Shown piece after piece: positions 1 to 11,339 of a stretch of DNA of 64,000 nucleotides. The position numbers and the translations under genes were made by a program. Source of the stretch: Helicostylum pulchrum. Lineage: Eukaryota; Mucoromycota; Mucoromycetes; Mucorales; Mucoraceae. Each line of letters starts with the position of its first letter. Position 1 is the stretch's first letter. The notes below the pieces were generated by a model. The model had not been told where the DNA came from. It made no database searches and saw only the letters and a list, made by a program, of their open reading frames with translations. The stretch is taken from contig JAIXMO010000029.1 in the NCBI GenBank assembly GCA_025677825.1, positions 124,001 through 188,000 on the forward strand. The letters are read 5' to 3'.

Positions 1-1040
1 AAGCAATATGAATATCTTGTTGATTTGATAATGGCAGTTGAATATTATTAATAACTGTATCCAAAATATAGTCTAAATCGTCTGAATTAAATACAAACAT
101 TTGATCAGCGCAACATTTATCCCAATGAAATTCATTTGTTAAATTAGCATTATTATCGTCGTCTTCTTCACAACTACTACTATTGTCGTCATCGTTCTCG
201 TCATCATCATCTGATGGTTCAAATTCATTTACTAGAGCCATCGTGTCCTCAAACAACTTTTTACGTAACTCTGCTTCTTCTAAACTATCATCATTTGACT
301 GTTGATAATAAAAGTCGTTTTCGGTACTAGAGGAAGAAACACTACTTGTTGTTTTATAAAATAAACTAGAAGTAGATGATACACTATCGCGAGGATTGGT
401 TGTCAAAATCTCTACAATCTTTTGGTTCTCTGTATTCACAAAATCAAATACTGTTCTTCCTTTGGACGATTTTGTTGTCGCGGAAGCTCCATTTTCTAAT
501 AATATCTTTACAAGTGATTCATGACTATTATTCGTTGCCCACATTAAAGCCGACCATCCAACTTATAAAAATTAATTAATTTTTGTGCAACACACTCTTT
601 AAAAAAAAAAGAAGGAACTTACAACTATCCTGAGCATCAATATTGGCTCCATGCTCAATCAAGATTTGAGCTACTTCTACTTTACCAAAGCAAGCTGCAT
701 AAATTAATGGCGGTGTACCGTCACTGTCCCTGGCGTTGATATCAATCAAAGGTCGAATGGTTGGGTCTGCTAACATTTCTTTTAGTTTTGCAATGTTGCC
801 ACTAGACGCTAAACGACTAAATAGGTTTGTGTGCTTTGTTTGAGGATCATCTTGATCACTACTAACAACTTCTGGTTCGACGGTACCACTAGTCGATAAT
901 GAAGAACTGGTTGAACTCAACATTTCCGAAATTTGTCGATTGCTTTCTTGCATATGTTGAGACATTTCTTCCAAAGACATGTCTTCATATTTGGTTTGGA
1001 GTATACTGGGTTCAACTTGAGTGGAAATAAAGTCTGCCAT
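1..1040 (-). CDS. Ankyrin-repeat/DIL-domain protein, 5' part (runs off the left edge)
   Basis: Exons are complement(623..1040) and complement(<1..561); the donor GTAAGT begins at 622 and the acceptor AG is at 563-562. The first ATG of the ankyrin frame is at 1040. About 90 residues of Ser/Thr/Glu-rich leader precede two or more ankyrin repeats; the second repeat crosses the intron (GWSALMWATNNSHESLVKIL). An acidic linker follows, then DQMFVFNSDDLDYILDTVI, which I recognise as the start of the fungal DIL (dilute) domain found with ankyrin repeats in proteins of the S. pombe 'DIL and ankyrin domain' type. DIL domains are best known from myosin V cargo-binding tails, so a role in vesicle or organelle trafficking is likely but inferred. 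The remainder lies outside the window. Confidence 0.75.
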
Positions 1041-1760
1041 TTTTTTGATATTATAAAAAGAAATAAAAAGGAAAAAAGAAAAAAAACAAAAGGCTTTATA
1101 TATACATGCCCAATCTGGCTTGAAAATCCAATTTATTACACACCTGGGGACGTTAATGTTACAAAAAAGGCAAGTCAGGTTTTTTTTCTTAAAATATAAA
1201 CTTACAGTGTAAAATGTCAACTCGTTTTTAGTACTAGAACTTACGGCGTGCGTAATTAAAACCTCCCTAATAGTTGTTTAAAGTTCCAAAAATAAAATGC
1301 AAATGGTGGGCTTTTTACAGAGCTTAAAATTTATATTCAGATATCATACCTGTAACAATATAAAGCATTCTTTGTAACATAAACCATGTATTTGAATTAA
1401 AGGAACTTGTACCTAGCATAATGAGACTACAGTGTAAATAATAATAATAAAAAATCAATCAGCAATACTATTCGTTATTATTTTACCTTTTCCGATAAAT
1501 AATAGTAAACAACATTCTTACGGCATCAATAAAAACCTCTTTCACAAGTAAATAGCACAAGAGAGGAAGATACAACCGAAAAAGTAGTGTCGGCTTGAAA
1601 ATATAACTACGCCAGTTGGCACCAAAAACCATAAAAACATTACAAGTTAATAAAAGATTGGATTTTTACAAAAAAAAAAAAAAAAAAAAAAAAAAGGGTG
1701 GATTTCTTCATATATGGAAGGCCTGTATACCTGCCACATGTCGAGTAAAAAAAAACCCTC
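1041..1760. other. Intergenic, no gene seen
   Basis: AT-rich DNA upstream of the ankyrin-DIL gene. It probably holds that gene's promoter, and it contains a long A tract at about 1670-1695. No coding frame with family features was found on either strand. Confidence 0.5.
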
Positions 1761-1761
1761 T

Positions 1762-1798
1762 TGAGGGCAGTACCAAAAAGGTATAAAATTAAAACTAG
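1762..1798 (+). repeat. 37-bp direct repeat, copy 1
   Basis: This 37-bp block (starting TGAGGGCAGTACC, ending AAAACTAG) recurs exactly at 3313-3349 in the same orientation. The two copies bracket the transposase relic, so they may be remnants of the flanks of a decayed element. Their origin is not known. Confidence 0.7.
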
Positions 1799-1830
1799 TA
1801 CATCTACTTTTAAACCTTCAACTTTTAGCT

Positions 1831-1894
1831 CCGATTTTCCCCCTTTTTTTCTTATTGATAAAACACGACGACAAACCTTTTTAAGCATAAAACA
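1831..1894 (+). repeat. About 65-bp direct repeat, copy 1 (copy 2 at 2038-2110)
   Basis: Both copies run from CCGATTTTCCCC through GATAAAACACGACG to TTTTAAGCATAAAACA. They differ by a few substitutions and by T-tract length. Copy 2 lies immediately upstream of the transposase-like frame, so it may be the untranslated leader of a duplicated element. Confidence 0.65.
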
Positions 1895-2037
1895 GTTCTT
1901 ATAGATTGTTTTAAAGAGTACGGTTAAGAGAAATGCCCAACTTTTTTTTGCCTATCGCCTTTACTTTTTTCAAAGTATCGGTTCGAAGTTTGAATATTTA
2001 AGTACTGTGGTTTACCAGTAAAGAGTGAATTTCAACC

Positions 2038-2110
2038 CCGATTTTCCCCTCTTTTATCTTTTTTTTTTTTTTGATAAAACACGACGGCAAACCCTTTTAA
2101 GCATAAAACA
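2038..2110 (+). repeat. About 65-bp direct repeat, copy 2
   Basis: Matches 1831-1894 in the same orientation and directly abuts the transposase relic at 2111. Confidence 0.65.
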
Positions 2111-2710
2111 ATCAGATGGAATTGGTTATGAACGATCCAAGTACCTCGCCGTACAACTTTACCTTCGTCTCCGTATTGAAGGTGTAAAAACAATGAAGGC
2201 ATCCGAAACTGCTGCTGAAACATTTTGGTACAATAAGTCTGTCACTTATCGCAGTAGAATGATTAGACTTTATGCCAAAAGTTATCTTGAGTCGGGCAAA
2301 ATTGACGAAAGTATGCAAGGCAAGCATTCCAAAGTTCCAAAGAAACATTCCTACTTTACAGAACGAACTTCAAACTGTGATCCTTCCTGCAGCTATTGAA
2401 AACTATATGTTGAATGTTGAAGTTGATGATAGCGGGCCATTACAAATCCTTTGTCTATCGAATGCATTAGAAATAAGCTTATGCAATGGGGTTTCCACTT
2501 CAAACGTGTGGGTAAGTCATTTACACCAGAATGAAAAAAAAAACAGATAATTCTTAGTTAATAACCTCTCTCATATTTAAAAGGTAAGGTAATTTATTTC
2601 GGCGGTCATGAAATAGAGGACGTAGTTGCCTACAGAAAGGAATGGTCTCAAAGAATCATGGATACCAGCGTTATTCAGAGACATATGGCTATGAAGACGT
2701 TAGTGTCGCT
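2111..2710 (+). pseudogene. Decayed DDE-superfamily transposase (N-terminal part)
   Basis: The frame opening near 2112 reads YRSRMIRLYAKSYLESGKI and QGKHSKVP. It shifts near 2340 and resumes after a possible intron (donor GTAAGT near 2512) as VIYFGGHEIEDVVAYRKEW. The order 'RCIR..., GKH+K, DGHE+xDVVxYR' is the pattern of the multicopy DDE-type endonucleases common in Mucorales and other fungi. Here D of the usual DGHE is G, the frame is broken at least once, and no catalytic DDE core follows, so this is a relic. The family call rests on motif memory. Confidence 0.6.
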
Positions 2711-4007
2711 ACTCCTGATAATATTACTTATTTCCTTATATAGAATCGGGATATCAATCCTCAAAAATGACCGTTTTTAAAAAAAGTTGAGAGTTTAAAA
2801 GTAGATGCACTTTAAACCTGGCGCGAAAACCTGGTGCGCGTATCTTTCATTGTCCATAAAAAAAATCTTTCGCTGACAAATATTATGGCTAGAAAAGGAT
2901 ACGAAGAAGGTAGATTAGATTTTAAAAAACATAAGTTTATATGAATTAACAAAAAATAAATAGCTTTGAACAGGTATATACTGTACGCACGTCGAATGAA
3001 AGTTCATCCTCAACTATCTTTATTCGTAAGCTTGAATAAAGGGCTTATTGTCAGTGAAATAGTAAGACGAAAAATCGCCTCAACAGAAGACATAAAAAGA
3101 ATATGGAGATGACGATTCACCTCGGAAGTTGAAGAGGATGGAACTGTCGTAGATGCCGAAGAAGTGAATTGGATTGAGCTATTGGATGAAGGACTAAAAA
3201 AGGCAAAAGAAGCTACTGTATTATCAATTAAAGGAAAGAGAACTTTTGCACTTTTAGAATCATAGGAAAAAGATAACGATTCTATTGCAAGGTCCATAAC
3301 TGGTCAACAGGCTGAGGGCAGTACCAAAAAGGTATAAAATTAAAACTAGCCATCATAATTACAGCAATTAATTTTTTATGCCTCGATTTAGAGAAGCAAA
3401 GGGAAACAGGTACAAGGCACAAGAAATTTCGAGGGAAAGGAAATTCCTGTCGAGTCTAACAAAAAGTCTATCGAAGAGTCTAGCGAAGAGTTTGAAAATG
3501 AAGATATATCTACTCAAAGCATTCCTTTTCTGCAGATTATTTAGACATTTCTTTCTTTCCCTCAGCAATTATATCCAATTCACTTAACGTCATCGACCAA
3601 ACATAGCCATGTCACGGACGAGACAGGCAGGAGAAACGGGAACAGGCAGATGTTGATTGAGATGGATTACGAGGGTTAAGTATGATTCATGAGTAATAGC
3701 AGAACGGAGATAGGTTGATTCAAGGCTGGATTAATAATTGATTGAGTTAGTTGAGTAGGACATGATCGGGGAAACAGAGCGGGTACAAGATAGAACAAAA
3801 GCAGTAATTTGTCAAGATGGAAATGCGGGAAATGAGTGAGACAGAAATTCGGGTATAGGTTTAAGATATTGTCTAAATCAGGGAACAGGGAATTCAGTAG
3901 AGTAAGTTCATGACAGCCAATGACACTCCAAGTAGATGACAGCTCCGTCATTGTCTCGGATTCTTTTTCTTTATATGAAGTGTCGAGGCCGTTATCACTG
4001 TACTACT
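2711..4007. other. Decayed DNA with short open stretches
   Basis: Short plus-strand open stretches occur, for example about 3118-3264 (EEDGTVVDAEEVNWIELLD) and about 3378-3540, but stops and frame changes separate them. The second copy of the 37-bp direct repeat lies at 3313-3349. The stretches look like eroded coding sequence, possibly of the preceding element. No family is recognised. Confidence 0.4.
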
Positions 4008-4940
4008 AACTCAAGCGTAAAGTCCACTTATGACAATGCGCACAATCTTGCAGCGGAAAAGCTCCTTAAACCGACTGACATTGACAAAAGACTTTTTTTA
4101 CCTGCTTTATTTGATATTCCAAAATCAATTGATCGCCGGTATTTAGCGTCCCTTAATAACTTACCCGAGAGAACTATTCGCTCTATTAGCGTAATGGAAA
4201 AAGCTATAAATAATAACACCGTTATTGATACATCCGGAATTACACTTAATACTGTCGATGAAATGGCTTTTCAGCATATCCTGGTTAGGATGTATTTAAA
4301 TCACTCAAAACCTTTTAAACGCCGTTCCAGCGAGATCGACTTTATCGTCAAGTCAGTAAGCGGTTTATTTTGTTCTCTGTGGTCCCCTCATGACGAGATA
4401 ACAGTATCATGGTACGTTGAACACAAATTAGTACGACTGGGTGTATATAAGTGTATATTAACGATATCCTTTATTTATCTAGGGACTTTACTACCTGGGC
4501 AAATAAACAAAATATGCCTGATTCTGTTTCTACACGACCAGACCTTGTATTTCATACAGAGTTTAACGAAATAGGCAATGGAGAGATAAACCCCGCCGGA
4601 ACGCCAAAACCATGTGTCGACCTTGCTCATGCGAGAGTGTTAAAGACTTGCAAAAGACAATCGTATGTTAGGCTTAAGACAGCAGTATTGCTCGGAGAAG
4701 CTGTGACTTTCGGCGTTCTTGTTTACGGTAAAACAAAAAAAACGAGTTTTACCTTGGAAAAGCCCTAATATTCTTTATTACACCTTAGGCGTATGTTATG
4801 AGATTTTTATTGTTTCGTTTAGTGATGGATATTATCCGTATGAGCGTGTCTCTGTTGGACTTTTGCCAACGTCACATAATACTTACAGTTGTGCAGAAAA
4901 GGCATTGAAGGATTTAGTCAGACTTAAAGTAAGCTACTAG
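4008..4940 (+). pseudogene. Broken gene of an unrecognised, probably multicopy Mucorales family
   Basis: Three open segments in successive frames appear to belong to one protein: about 4018-4430 (contains SEIDFIVKSVSGLF), about 4451-4740 (contains RPDLVFHTE, NEIGNGEINPAG and LKTCKRQSYVRLKTA) and about 4740-4940 (contains YYTLGVCYEIFIVSF). The frame changes near 4440 and 4740 lack clear splice sites, so I call it broken. The order S-E-x-D-F near the start, then D-x-x-F, GE-x-x-P and a Lys/Arg-rich helix, resembles hypothetical proteins present in many copies in Rhizopus and Mucor genomes. The acidic and Lys spacing is loosely nuclease-like, but no function can be assigned. Confidence 0.4.
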
Positions 4941-7240
4941 CGTACAATGTATATTTTGATAATACTAAATAGTCGTGTAGGAATCTATGAAAATGTCGTT
5001 AACTACAGAAAGCACAACGGACGAGTTTACACTTGTTGATGAAAATAATTTATTACCCACTGTATCATACAGTTCTATCGTAAAATATAACAAATAAACC
5101 TTTATATCTTCAGTATTCACCATAGCATTAATTTACTTATTTTGATATTTCATACATTATTGTAAAAGGGGCTATATTTATTGCTTATTCTTTAAAAAGG
5201 TATTCGAAAGGTTCAATAAAGTATACACGAGAGTCGTACACATTTGTATGAACAATTACTCGAAATAAGTGTATTAATAAGTCAAATAAAGTACCGCCAA
5301 TATTCTAGCCGACTGAAAATGTTTCTTTATTATATTATGTACATGCATTGTTCCAAGTTAGTCTGACCAACTCACGTTATGCGTTAGTTGACTAGTTTAT
5401 GCTCGTCTTTTCACTACTGTGGGAGATACCAAAAAAGCGTAATATAGAGAATTCTTTAGATGGGTCATTAAAAATATGTGTAGATGAGATTGAGAGCACT
5501 TATTACAGTAGATTGAAATAGCAAAAAAAACATTAATCTTTTGGCGCTTTTAATATTATTGTTTGAGATGGGCGATATAAATTGTTCTTTGCTTTTCCGT
5601 AGAAAGGACAATCGACCTACTTTATTTTCAAAATGGACGTAAAATCAGATTACAGATTGAATCTTTGTTGAGAAGAGCAAAGCTTGATACAAATTGCCGC
5701 TATAGAGTATCGATTTATATTTGGGAATGGTTACTTCGAAATATCTTCATATGCTGGTTTTCTCGCGCTTTCTAGTTTAATCCTTCACAACATACGGCAT
5801 ATATCGAATGTTTTCATTTCATGTCATATCCATTTTTTAACGACATCATATACTAATATCCAGAAAAATTAGAATAAAGTCCATTAAATGAATTCTTATT
5901 ATCTTCAATATCAATGATAAACTGAATAGCCGTCGTTGTGTTCATCATAATGGGGAGCAGAACGGGCAAAAGATACGGAGCAAATGTGTAAGGCATTACT
6001 GGTTATTAGTACGGTTTCTGTCCGAAAAATGACGAATACGCAGAATGGCTAGCAAATAAAAAAAAAAAACCAGCCATCGTTGTGTTTATGGAGAGTTTAA
6101 AAAAGATGTTAGATTAAAAAAATGTAAACGTATAATAAATTATACAAACCTGATCCAGCTCAGATTAAATTTCTTCAGAATATAAACATTAAGTGTGTGT
6201 GTAGAAAAGACCTGGTACTTGCAGCTAGCTCAGGAAGATGTATGTAGTTTTGGTTAAAGAAAGCCCTTTGTTTTATATTCCGCAGTAAGTTGTGTATTTT
6301 GAAGATAGAAATTTGCTTCGTGCAGTACGTCTTCCAGATATTGTAGCAGTCGCGTTCTTTTTTCGGCTTTTCTTGCAAAGATTTATCAGATATATTTCAC
6401 GGACAACAAAAGAATATTGTCATCTTACAGGATATACCAAGATACAAGCTGAGCTAACGAAGAAAAAAGGAAAATACCTTGTAACGCATATCCCCCTCTT
6501 CCAAAAACTACTGTCAATTGGAGCATAAAAAACTATTTTTGTGCTTTAATAAAAAAAACGTAGCTTAAAATTCGAACTTAAATTCGCACTCTTTACAATA
6601 TAAAATCGCTTTTTAAATATTATGAACAAGTACGAGAATCTCAAAGGGCGGGTAAATGTTAAAAGCCTGGAACAAACTAGATAGTTACCGCATACGATTT
6701 ATTCCTGCCAAGCATCTTCTGGGTCTGATACAGTGAAATTGTCAATATAAATAAACTGGAAAAAAAAAATGTTGTGACAGGTTCCTGCAATGGGCTTCCT
6801 TCTATTGCTTTGGGTTTTACTACCTCTAAATCTACTGAATTACAGCTGAGGAGGTTATTCCGGTATGCGAACCCCTATTATTTATCTCGCCGTAGTCGAT
6901 ACGGTTTCCCGTCTCGAGGGTAGATTTAGATTTTTACAAGTAAGAAAAAAAAGTCTCTTCTCATTGGTCTTTTATTAACTGTTTTTTCCACGAAAAAGGT
7001 ATGCCACTTTTTTCACTGAATACTTAATTGGTAGTGGAATCACTGTATAAGCTTTTTACACAAGATGTATTTTTACCTGTTTGGATATGTTTTTCTGCAT
7101 TAATAAAAAAAAGTGGCAACTGCGGGAATAAAATGATAGAATTTGATTGGATAGCATGGTGTTGCAGACACACGTTTTCAACGCACGTAAAAAAAACCCC
7201 CCCTCCTTCTTCCTTCCCTTTCAAATATAAAACGTATGAG
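4941..7240. other. Intergenic or decayed DNA, no gene seen
   Basis: AT-rich sequence with only short open stretches (for example 6292-6528 on plus) that carry no recognisable motif. A repeated phrase around CGTCGTTGTGTT occurs at about 5930 and 6076. The last few hundred bases probably include the promoter of the ankyrin-FYVE gene. Confidence 0.4.
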
Positions 7241-9200
7241 ATGGGGATGAACATTCTCGAGTTTTGTACACCACCAGTACCTGGTCAAAGACATGAATTT
7301 TATGGCAATGCTCACAATAACTTTATAAAATTACCTGTAGCTATACCTCATTCAACTATTCAAAAGACGGTTGTAACCAACAATTCACTTCATTCTATTG
7401 CAACCTCTGGTAACTTATCCTTGCTGAAAAGCATTTTGCCTTTTTTGCCTACACCTCAAAAAGCTGTCAACGAACCTCATCCAGCAACTGGTTTAACTCC
7501 TTTACACTTTGCTGCTTCCAGAGGTCATTTATCTATAGTAAAATACTTGGTAGACGATTACTCTGCTTTAGTGGACGCTAAAGACAGAGAAGGCGAGGTA
7601 AAGAACGTCTTTTTTTAAAAAAATTCGAAGCTAAAAAATACACTTTTTTTTTTAGACTGCTTTATTAAAAGCAGCTTATAATGGTCATTTTCTTATCGTT
7701 AAATACTTGGTAGAGAAAAATGCAAATATTCATTCCAAAGATAAAGACGGTTGGACCGCTCTTCATAACGCTTGTGCACGAGGTTATTTACCTATTGCTC
7801 GTTTATTAATTGAACAAGGTGTCCGAGTAGACGTCAAGAGTAAAATGGGACACACTCCTTTAATTAATGCCGCTTCCAAAGGCTATATTTCAATTGTCGA
7901 GTACCTATTAACAGAATCGCACGCGAACCCACTTATCAAAAATAATTTTGGAGAAGCAGCTTATGATGTAAGTGCTGCAGCAGGAGAATCATATATTTGT
8001 GAAATGCTTCAAAAGGCAGGTAAACAATGGTGGCAGATGCAACATAATAATGGGTTACAAGCATCGCCTTATAATTTATTGGATTTCCATGTCACAGTGA
8101 TGGTTGTTATTCATGAAAACGAAAGATCGTCTTCACTTTTAGGATTAAGTAAACCTCATTTTAGTACGCAGTATTTAACAAAGAACGATGTACGTGGTCC
8201 GTGGTCTTTATCTCCCAGCGGCAAAAGATGTACAAAAGAAGAAGTGATGTTACCCATGAACCAGAATCATCAATCAGATTGGTTTTGGTTAACTGACTGG
8301 CAGATTGATTATAGTGATCCTAGAATTGATCCTACTTCTGGTTGGCAGTATGCTAAATCATTTGATGACCCCGAGCATGTATGGACACCTGTGACCCCAA
8401 CAAGTGGGTATGGTTGGGTAAGGCGTAGAATTTGGGTACGTGTCATGAAGAGAAGAATGGATTTATTAAAGGGAAGCCATGTTGGTGGTCAACAAGAACA
8501 ACAAGATTATTTATGTCAAGCCGAAGAAATTGTTCAAAATTCAAAGTTGGAAGAAGCAGCCACTACCAGTGTTCAACAATTAACGATTGAATTACGTGCT
8601 TTAGAAGAAGCAGTTCAATTACTTCGTGCAGGAGTTAAAAACGACGGGAATCAGTATAGAATACATCAAGTGAATACTTTAATCACATCGTATACTTCTC
8701 AGATTGATACGCTTAATTTACAAATAACACAACTTGCACCTACAGTATCTACACCCATTACAGCATCACGTGTGCAGCACAATGCAGAACTTGCTCGAGA
8801 ATTAGGATTTAATAATACGACGACTGATTTTGATACCAATCCATGGTCTGCTCGTGATGACTGGCAAATAGATGATGATTTTAACCAAGTTGATTTACAA
8901 GCAGATCAAACCACTGATACAGAAGAAAGATTACCAAAGACGTATGTTTGGGAAAGTGATTTGGATGTGAAAGAATGTAGAGGCTGCAGAAGAAAGTTTG
9001 GCTTCTTGCTTCGAAGACATCATTGTCGTTGTTGCGGTCTTATTCACTGTGATAAATGCTCAATGTCTCGCGCTTACCTGAATACCACCCAAATATTACA
9101 AGATCCTAATGGTCCGCTTGAATCATTAGAAGTTTTGTCTTCGCAACATCAACGTGTTTGTGATACATGTTATGCAAAATTAGGTGGTGTTCCACCTTGA
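7241..9200 (+). CDS. Ankyrin-dysferlin(DysF)-FYVE domain protein
   Basis: CDS join(7241..7597,7656..9200), 633 aa, one 58-bp intron (GTAAAG...TTTAG). Ankyrin repeats cover about residues 45-250 (GLTPLHFAASRGHLSIVKYL, WTALHNACARGYLPIARLLI). A dysferlin/peroxin-type pair follows: an N-half near 265 (VMVVIHENERSSSLLG) and a C-half near 325-390 with DWQIDYSDPRIDPTSGWQYA and WVRRRIWVRV. A Gln/Glu-rich, probably coiled-coil stretch comes next, and a canonical FYVE finger at about 549-625 shows the WxxD (WESD), RRHHCRCCG and RVCDTC signatures. FYVE fingers bind phosphatidylinositol 3-phosphate on endosomes; DysF domains occur in peroxisomal Pex23/30-family and other membrane proteins. The protein is therefore likely a peripheral endosomal or membrane-contact protein. 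The first ATG of the conserved frame was chosen; ATG at 7247 is the alternative. Confidence 0.85.
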
Positions 9201-9326
9201 AAATAAATATATACCGAAAATAAACTTTTTACCCTTTGTGACCTCCCCTTTCAAATATTATAATTCTTAACACACGTGATTTTTTCTAAGAAAAAAAAAC
9301 CTCTCTTCTTTTTTTGTATTTTAAAA

Positions 9327-10020
9327 ATGTCTCAACAATCTGAAGACGATGCTGTATACAACTTGATGGTAGACGACGCCACCGGTGACTTAAAACCTAA
9401 AGTTGATAAGGTATTTTTTTTTGAATTTTTATATATATCAAGTACCTTTTAATTCATTTCGTTTTTTTTTTTTTTTAGATTCTTAAAGAAATTTTCGAGA
9501 ATTTCGATAAAGTAAAGCTTTTTTTACTTGCAAAAAAAAAAAGAAAGATGACATTAACATTTTTTTCAGGACAAGGATGGTAAATGGAATTTAAAAGAAA
9601 TTCAAGATTTTGCTACGGCTACAAACGGCCGTCCAGTAAGTGTTTTTCGTTATAAAGTTTCTTTATTTGGTGCTAATTTTTATTTTTAGTTTGAGGATTC
9701 TGTAATTGAGGTAACAGCACATTTTTTTAACAGCATTTACATATATTAAACAAGTAAAAAAAAAAAAAATAGGAAATTGTCGAATCATTTGAAGTAGACG
9801 AGGAAAATTCTTTATTATATGCAGGATTTTATCAGATGTATTATATGCAAACTGTTTCTGAACCCGCAGAGACATTAAAAGACTTTAAGAAACGTAAGTG
9901 GATAGCATTAAAAGCAATTCAAATATGACTCTTTTTTTTTTTACTTAGCAATGTTTTTTATTAGACGGATACGATGATAACTTGGAATTAGTTTCTTCTC
10001 GTGATCAAGACAAGGAATAA
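9327..10020 (+). CDS. Small single-EF-hand protein
   Basis: CDS join(9327..9410,9479..9511,9570..9635,9690..9710,9773..9893,9965..10020), 126 aa from six exons, including a 21-nt exon. One canonical EF-hand loop is visible across the second intron, DKDKDGKWNLKE, with Asp at positions 1, 3 and 5, Gly at 6 and Glu at 12, preceded by the helix ILKEIFENF. The second half (EEIVESFEVDEENSLLYAGF) has the shape of a helix-loop-helix but lacks the ligand pattern, so probably one Ca2+ site works. No signal peptide or membrane segment is present. A Ca2+ sensor or buffer role is inferred, and the specific orthologue is not recognised. All five introns have GT-AG ends and keep the frame. Confidence 0.75.
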
Positions 10021-10640
10021 AAAAAAACTCGAGTTTCACAACAATTGACATCAAGTTTTTTATTTGTTTTTAAAAAGTGAATTTATGACAGCATAATACT
10101 AACGAAACTGAATTATACCTCTCTATTATATGAGCTTACTGCTAGTATGGGTAAAGCGTTTGTTTGTTTTCGAGATCGCAAAAAAGAAAATATTGGATCG
10201 AAGTTACGGATTTTTTTTTTTTTACTGTGAACTGTGAACTGTTAGATCATATTATAGATTCGACAACTTTAGTTGTACCTTTTTTTGGGTTAATATTTTC
10301 TCTTGAAATAAGCAATTTTTATCGTCTGCTCAGGTACTTTATAATATTAAATACACATAAAAGAGTTACAGTGTCAGATTCGAACGGCCAATATGTCTTT
10401 TTAACTATAAACGAAAATATCAAAATATATTCATAATAAAGAATGGGGGAATGCTTAAAGAAAAGTGTAAAGATATATGCATTTTTTTTATTTAAGAAAA
10501 AGAAGAGTTTGTTTATACTTTTTTTTTTTAACTCAAAAAAAAAATCACAGCATATATATTATCCTTCGAGATAACTGGCGTGAAAATAAGCCCCTCTGCA
10601 TTTTCCTAAGTAATGTTCTCTCACTTTACAGTCTACTACA
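10021..10640. other. Intergenic, no gene seen
   Basis: Downstream DNA of the EF-hand gene. A 90-codon open stretch at 10164-10436 has low-complexity composition (poly-Phe from T tracts) and no recognised motif, so it is not called. From about 10610 the DNA begins to match the 3' flank of the secreted-peptide gene at 30.7 kb. Confidence 0.4.
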
Positions 10641-10759
10641 TACCATTAAATAACAGTGAATCATTAAATGACTAATGTGTCTTTATTACCAAAGATAATA
10701 AAATATAATGATAGTTAATAGAGATGGGAGGGATTAATATTGAGGCCGTACCTATTCCA

Positions 10760-10915
10760 GAGGATTTTACGCCCCCATAGTTGAAAAAAAAAACACCACG
10801 ATCAGAACCGAAGCGAGCAGCTAAAGAATGATTTGGGCGTTGTCTGCTTTCAGAATAATCGGATGAAAGTCTCTTACTTCTCTCTTTTTGTGAACGTTAC
10901 GGCTCTATTTCTGTA
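10760..10915 (-). pseudogene. Relic of the KKR secreted-peptide family
   Basis: On the minus strand, CGTAACGTTCACAAAAAGAG followed by AAGTAAGAGAC closely matches the part of the intact gene (30928-31200) that encodes its NVYKKREIR; translated here it is NVHKKREVR. The next residues, ILKADNAQII, match ILKVNNTQII of the copy at 61742-62167. The signal-peptide half is gone and an in-frame TAG follows. The 3' flank (about 10610-10760, with AGTTAATAGAGATGG) also matches the 3' flank of the intact gene, confirming common descent. Confidence 0.6.
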
Positions 10916-11339
10916 TATGGAGTAAAATTTCTTCTTGTGGGAATATACTACATACGAAAAAAAAACGTACATGGTATTGGTGTTTTTGAAACAGAGTGGA
11001 AGAGCCCACCATTTACGTTTATCACTATCTTAGGATAATTCAACATGATAATATGCTTGTTGAAACTGCTTCCCGAATGTCCGGTACGATTTGGCGTAAC
11101 ACTTGTCTGTAAAATACACTCGTTCTAGTTTATGAATACACATTTCGTGTCCTAATGTTACATTTAAACTGTAAGATTATGTTTTAGTACAAAAAAAAAG
11201 GCTACTCTTTTTCCAAACACTGGGAAAAAAAAAGACAACCAAAACTTTTAAAATAACAACTGGGCAAAAACACACTTTTATTGTTTAAATAATAGAAACT
11301 TCTTTTAGTTCTCAAAACAACTGTTTAATTATGATGATT

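Noticed and set aside
1975..2000. GGTTCGAAGT resembling a tRNA B box
   Set aside because: No A box at the right distance and no cloverleaf could be drawn; it lies beside decayed repeats.
10164..10436. 90-codon plus-strand frame next to the EF-hand gene
   Set aside because: Poly-Phe from a T tract, no family resemblance and no promoter support; left as intergenic.
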